Both the position numbers and the translations under genes were made by a program. This document shows, piece after piece, positions 5,840-8,514 of a stretch of DNA of 8,514 nt; the stretch's first letter is position 1, and each line of letters starts with the position of its first letter. The stretch comes from Chitinophagaceae bacterium. Lineage in GTDB: Bacteria > Bacteroidota > Bacteroidia > Chitinophagales > Chitinophagaceae. The stretch lies in contig CANIMM010000126.1 in NCBI GenBank assembly GCA_947468255.1, positions 1-8,514 on the forward strand. The letters are read 5' to 3'. The notes beneath the pieces are model-generated. The model was not told the DNA's origin. It did no database searches and was given only the letters and a program-made list of their open reading frames with translations.

Positions 5840-6857
5840 GTGTAATTTTTTCTACAATCAATTCCTCTCCGATCCAATGCATACATGCATGATCTCCCCG
5901 GTAACAAGCCTTATTGCCAAACACCGAACAGGGCCTACACGCAAGATCTAATTGCACTATGCTTTTATCTGGCTGGCCCCATCCATTAAAACCAGCATAA
6001 GGGTGGGTAGCACCCCAGATACTCACCACAGGCACATTAAATAATGACGCAAGGTGCATATTAGCAGAATCCATGCTGACCATTTGATCTAAATTGCTGA
6101 TAATGGCCAGTTCGTCTTTAAAAGAATACTTTCCAGCTACATTGAATGCGGAAAAAATTTCCTGCTCCCATTGCTGTAAAATAGCCGATTCCAATTCTCC
6201 TCCACCAAACAGCAATACAGTATAATTGGCTGCAGTTAACTGGCCTACCACCTTTTTCATTTTTTCAATTGGGTACATCTTTTCTTCATATTGAGCGAAA
6301 GGAGCAACTCCAATCACTTTTTTTCCAGAAGAAAATACGGCTTGGAGTGCAATCGGAATTTGCTTTTTGAAATGGGTAGGGCGAGCATGATCTAAGAGAA
6401 CAGGAAAACCAATTTCCCTAAATACCGAAGCATATCGTTCATGCATGGAAGTAAGTGCAATAAAAACTTTCTGATCCCTGCGAGTAAGTGCTTTCTTCTC
6501 AGTCCTACCCTTATCAAGCGCAGCAATGGACAATCCTTTCAATTTAAAAAATGCGGAAAGCAAATGCGACCTCAAAACGCTGTGTAAATCTACCACCGCA
6601 TCAAAGTAGGCAAGATTTTTAAGTGCTCGAAATAATCGAAACATTCCAACAATTCCTTTGTGCTGTCCCTTTAAATATGCTGGGTAAAATTGACATCTTT
6701 CTATCCCCTCAAATAATGGTTCCAAAAAAGAATTGGATACCACTGTTATCTTCAATTCAGGATTTTGTTCTAATACATTTTTAATAACGGGAACGGTCAT
6801 CGCCACATCACCCATGGAGGAAAAACGAATTACCAATATGTGTTTTGGATTTTGCAA
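5823..6857 (-). CDS. Glycosyltransferase family 9 (heptosyltransferase-like)
   Basis: The GT9 family, typified by WaaC and WaaF, transfers heptose or related sugars from nucleotide donors onto lipopolysaccharide core at the inner face of the cytoplasmic membrane. The 344-residue product starts with the typical first strand and loop HILVIRFSSMGDVAMTVP (6-23). DLHSVLRSHLL (90-100) follows, then the donor-domain features VIGVAPFA (181-188), LLFGGGELE (215-223), MVSMDSANMHLASLFNVPVVSIWGATHP (259-286) and a cysteine-rich tail C307-x2-C310-x7-C318-x6-C325, also seen in other GT9 proteins. The exact acceptor and sugar cannot be named. The frame has no suitable ATG. The first start-like codon after an in-frame TGA at 6864-6866 is ATT (6860) and then TTG (6857), chosen here; a second TTG lies at 6836, and the first ATG (residue 15) would remove the conserved first strand. 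It lies 131 nt downstream of the DUF4254 gene. Confidence 0.88.
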   Translation of the reverse strand: MQNPKHILVIRFSSMGDVAMTVPVIKNVLEQNPELKITVVSNSFLEPLFEGIERCQFYPAYLKGQHKGIVGMFRLFRALKNLAYFDAVVDLHSVLRSHLLSAFFKLKGLSIAALDKGRTEKKALTRRDQKVFIALTSMHERYASVFREIGFPVLLDHARPTHFKKQIPIALQAVFSSGKKVIGVAPFAQYEEKMYPIEKMKKVVGQLTAANYTVLLFGGGELESAILQQWEQEIFSAFNVAGKYSFKDELAIISNLDQMVSMDSANMHLASLFNVPVVSIWGATHPYAGFNGWGQPDKSIVQLDLACRPCSVFGNKACYRGDHACMHWIGEELIVEKITQKYLA

Positions 6858-6860
6858 AAT
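6849..6860. repeat. 12-bp perfect palindrome over the GT9 start codon
   Basis: ATTTTGCAAAAT is its own reverse complement and contains the proposed TTG start codon (6857-6855). On the minus strand, TATTTTGC (a -7-like string one base short of TAnnTTTG) partly overlaps it, and a TTG lies 21 nt upstream. This could be promoter or operator DNA rather than a start site, but a palindrome of this length in AT-rich sequence can occur by chance. Confidence 0.3.
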
Positions 6861-6952
6861 ATTTCAAACAAATAAAAATGTACAAATAAAATTTTGTGTA
6901 TGACTGATTTTTTGATGCTGGATTTATTTCACTATTGCAGCAGCTGGTTGAA

Positions 6953-6972
6953 AATTGCAGGCAACTGTAATT
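6953..6972. repeat. Small hairpin between the DUF4254 and GT9 genes
   Basis: AATTGCAG (6953-6960) and CTGTAATT (6965-6972) form eight pairs with one G-T wobble on the plus strand around GCAA. In the minus-strand RNA the same pair becomes an A-C mismatch, and the stem is followed by only a few T. It is a weak candidate for an attenuator or partial terminator between the two genes. Confidence 0.3.
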
Positions 6973-6988
6973 GGTAAGATGGATAATT

Positions 6989-7588
6989 TTACTGCTGGTA
7001 TAAAACAGGGTTAAGCCCAGGATCATTGTACATCTTCATTTGCTTGTACACTTTCATATACTTGTTTCCATTGGCAATATCCTCCAGCAGTTCATCAATC
7101 GATTTAGACAAGTCTACCCGCTGTTCTAATAACACTTCTAATTTTTTGGAACAGGCCACGACATGTTGTTCGCTAGCATTCTCACGGGTAACTTCCACAT
7201 TCATATGATAAATTTTCAGCGCCAGAATTGACAATCGATCAATTGCCCAAGCAGGACTCTCCGTATTAATCAATGCATTTATCTTGGGCTTTATATCAAC
7301 ATATTGCTGCAAAAAATAACTATCAATATACTCAACCATATCCGTTCTTACTTGGTTGGATGCATCGATTCTTCTTTTTAATTGCAACCCTTCTTCAGAA
7401 TCAATTTTCGGATTGCGTACAATATCTTCCAAATGCCATTGTACAGTATCAACCCAGTTTTTGGCATACAATAAATTATCAAATCCATTTGCAGGAAATG
7501 GATTGCAAATAACCGTATCCACCTTATCCAATAGATGATAATCACGAATACTGCTATCAAAAATGTCGTTACAAACTTTACTTATCAT
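6989..7588 (-). CDS. DUF4254 domain protein of unknown function
   Basis: I recognise this as a DUF4254-family protein, found mainly in Bacteroidota and often near GT9 genes; no biochemical role is established. The 199-residue product is soluble and predicted mostly helical, with no signal peptide or membrane segment. Notable stretches are WHLEDIVRNP (51-60), SPAWAIDRLSILALKIYHMNVEV (111-133), a charged helix with LEVLLEQRVDLSKSIDELLEDI (150-171) and the C-terminal YMKVYKQMKMYNDPGLNPVLY (177-197), where the YNDPxLNP end is characteristic. The start is ATG at 7588 (MISKVCND). An upstream in-frame start would add 21 residues lying inside the permease gene. It overlaps the permease 3' end by 11 nt, so translation is probably coupled. 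The neighbourhood suggests, but does not prove, a part in surface-sugar metabolism. Confidence 0.85.
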   Translation of the reverse strand: MISKVCNDIFDSSIRDYHLLDKVDTVICNPFPANGFDNLLYAKNWVDTVQWHLEDIVRNPKIDSEEGLQLKRRIDASNQVRTDMVEYIDSYFLQQYVDIKPKINALINTESPAWAIDRLSILALKIYHMNVEVTRENASEQHVVACSKKLEVLLEQRVDLSKSIDELLEDIANGNKYMKVYKQMKMYNDPGLNPVLYQQ

Positions 7589-8514
7589 CGGAAGGATATT
7601 TATTAGCCAAATTTTTATTTCGAACTGCAATGTAGTATAAAGGAATACCAATAAGGGTAATAATCAGCCCTGGCCAAGTAAACTGTGGTTTATAAATTAT
7701 CAATAGAATACAAAAACTCACCCCCATTACCATATAAATAATTGGCAAAAATGGGTATCCAAAAGCTTTGTAGGGTCTATCGGCATCAGGATATTTTTTT
7801 CGTAAAATAAAAATTCCTGCAATGGTAAGTACATAAAAGATAACTACCATAAAAGAAACCATATCTAGCAAATCTCCATACCTTCCACTAAGACACAAAA
7901 TACAAGCCAATGCACATTGAATCCACAAAGCCCATTCGGGAACAATATTTTTATTCAATGTTCCCGCCTTTTTAAAAAACAACTGATCTTTAGCCATCGT
8001 ATAATATACCCTTGCTCCAGCCAGGACTAATCCATTATTACAACCAAAAGTAGCTACCATGATCATGATGGCAATTATGACGGTCCCGCTGCTTCCAAAA
8101 ATAGCTTCGGAGGCACTAAGTGCAACGCGGTTGTCTTTTGCAAAAGCCAGTTCATGCAATGGAACCGTGGCCAAATAAACCACATTCATCAAGATATAAA
8201 TCACTGTCACAATCAAAGTCCCTAAGAACAAACTTAAACCGATATTTTTTTGTGGATTTTTTATTTCGCCCGCAATGAAAGTAACATTGTTCCAGGCATC
8301 ACTGCTGAAAATACTCCCCACCATTGCACTTGCCATTGCTCCCAATGCAGAACCAATTAACAGTGGCTCAAAATTAATTGTACCGCCAATCTTGGTTAGG
8401 TGTTGCATGGCCCACGGATTTTGCCAGTTGGCGCGCCAAATCTCCCAATTAAAAGCAATAAAGCCCGCAATGATTACTCCACACAGAGAACGCAATTTGG
8501 CTGAAGTAAAAAAA
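7578..8514 (-). CDS. APC-superfamily amino-acid permease (5' end outside the window)
   Basis: This is the C-terminal 311 residues of an inner-membrane amino-acid/polyamine/organocation transporter. The frame stays open to the window edge, and a TTG at 8495 inside it is not a believable start because FFTSAK precedes it in frame, as expected for a family member. About 140-150 residues are probably missing. About eight hydrophobic segments are visible, for example near residues 11-24, 50-70, 88-112, 137-160, 187-203, 212-233, 250-271 and 276-296. The motif NNVTFIAGEIKNPQKNI (74-90) is the conserved APC stretch following a core helix; GARVYYTMAKDQLFF (159-173) and RPYKAFGYPFLPIIY (243-257) are also typical of the LAT/YfnA-like branch. 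Substrate cannot be read from the sequence. It is first in a minus-strand unit with DUF4254, overlapping it by 11 nt. Confidence 0.92.
   Translation of the reverse strand, partial: FFTSAKLRSLCGVIIAGFIAFNWEIWRANWQNPWAMQHLTKIGGTINFEPLLIGSALGAMASAMVGSIFSSDAWNNVTFIAGEIKNPQKNIGLSLFLGTLIVTVIYILMNVVYLATVPLHELAFAKDNRVALSASEAIFGSSGTVIIAIMIMVATFGCNNGLVLAGARVYYTMAKDQLFFKKAGTLNKNIVPEWALWIQCALACILCLSGRYGDLLDMVSFMVVIFYVLTIAGIFILRKKYPDADRPYKAFGYPFLPIIYMVMGVSFCILLIIYKPQFTWPGLIITLIGIPLYYIAVRNKNLANKYPSDDK

Noticed and set aside
6808..7026. A 72-codon minus-strand frame bridging the DUF4254-GT9 gap
   Set aside because: It overlaps the ends of both real genes in another frame, is low-complexity and AT-driven, and shows no domain or start signal.
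8493..8495. TTG as a start codon for the permease
   Set aside because: The frame stays open to the window edge with residues FFTSAK that fit the family, so the true start is outside the window.

Overview
The window looks like ordinary chromosome from a member of the Bacteroidota, most likely a Chitinophagia-type organism. This is inferred from three things: AT-rich spacers with no Shine-Dalgarno sequences, copies of the Bacteroidota -7 promoter element TAnnTTTG upstream of several genes, and a DUF4254 gene near a family 9 glycosyltransferase. No mobile element, CRISPR array, phage gene or integration scar is visible.

Layout, left to right. A tRNA-Asp(GTC) gene lies on the minus strand at the left edge. 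Its promoter sits in a divergent spacer shared with accA (acetyl-CoA carboxylase alpha subunit, plus strand), which ends at an intrinsic terminator. Next, on the plus strand, is a Gfo/Idh/MocA-type NAD(P)-dependent oxidoreductase, possibly a nucleotide-sugar dehydrogenase. It converges on ispD (MEP isoprenoid pathway, minus strand). The 99-bp gap between these two genes is packed with inverted repeats, including a good terminator for ispD. A divergent 223-bp spacer then leads to proB-proA (plus strand), which overlap by ATGA and encode the first two enzymes of proline synthesis from glutamate. proA converges on a minus-strand cluster. In the direction of transcription this runs: an APC-superfamily amino-acid permease (5' end cut by the window edge), a DUF4254 protein overlapping it by 11 nt, and, after a 131-nt gap, a GT9 (heptosyltransferase-like) glycosyltransferase with no usable ATG start.

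Most genes are housekeeping: fatty-acid precursor supply, isoprenoid precursors, proline and a tRNA. The least explained part is the right-hand cluster of permease, DUF4254 and GT9, where a family of unknown function is translationally coupled to a transporter and lies close to a surface-sugar transferase. The other notable pattern is that the -7 elements of accA and ispD lie only 4-5 nt before the ATG, which predicts leaderless or nearly leaderless mRNAs. No gene-free stretch exceeds 300 bp. I do not see a convincing new system here; the findings are modest and graded accordingly.
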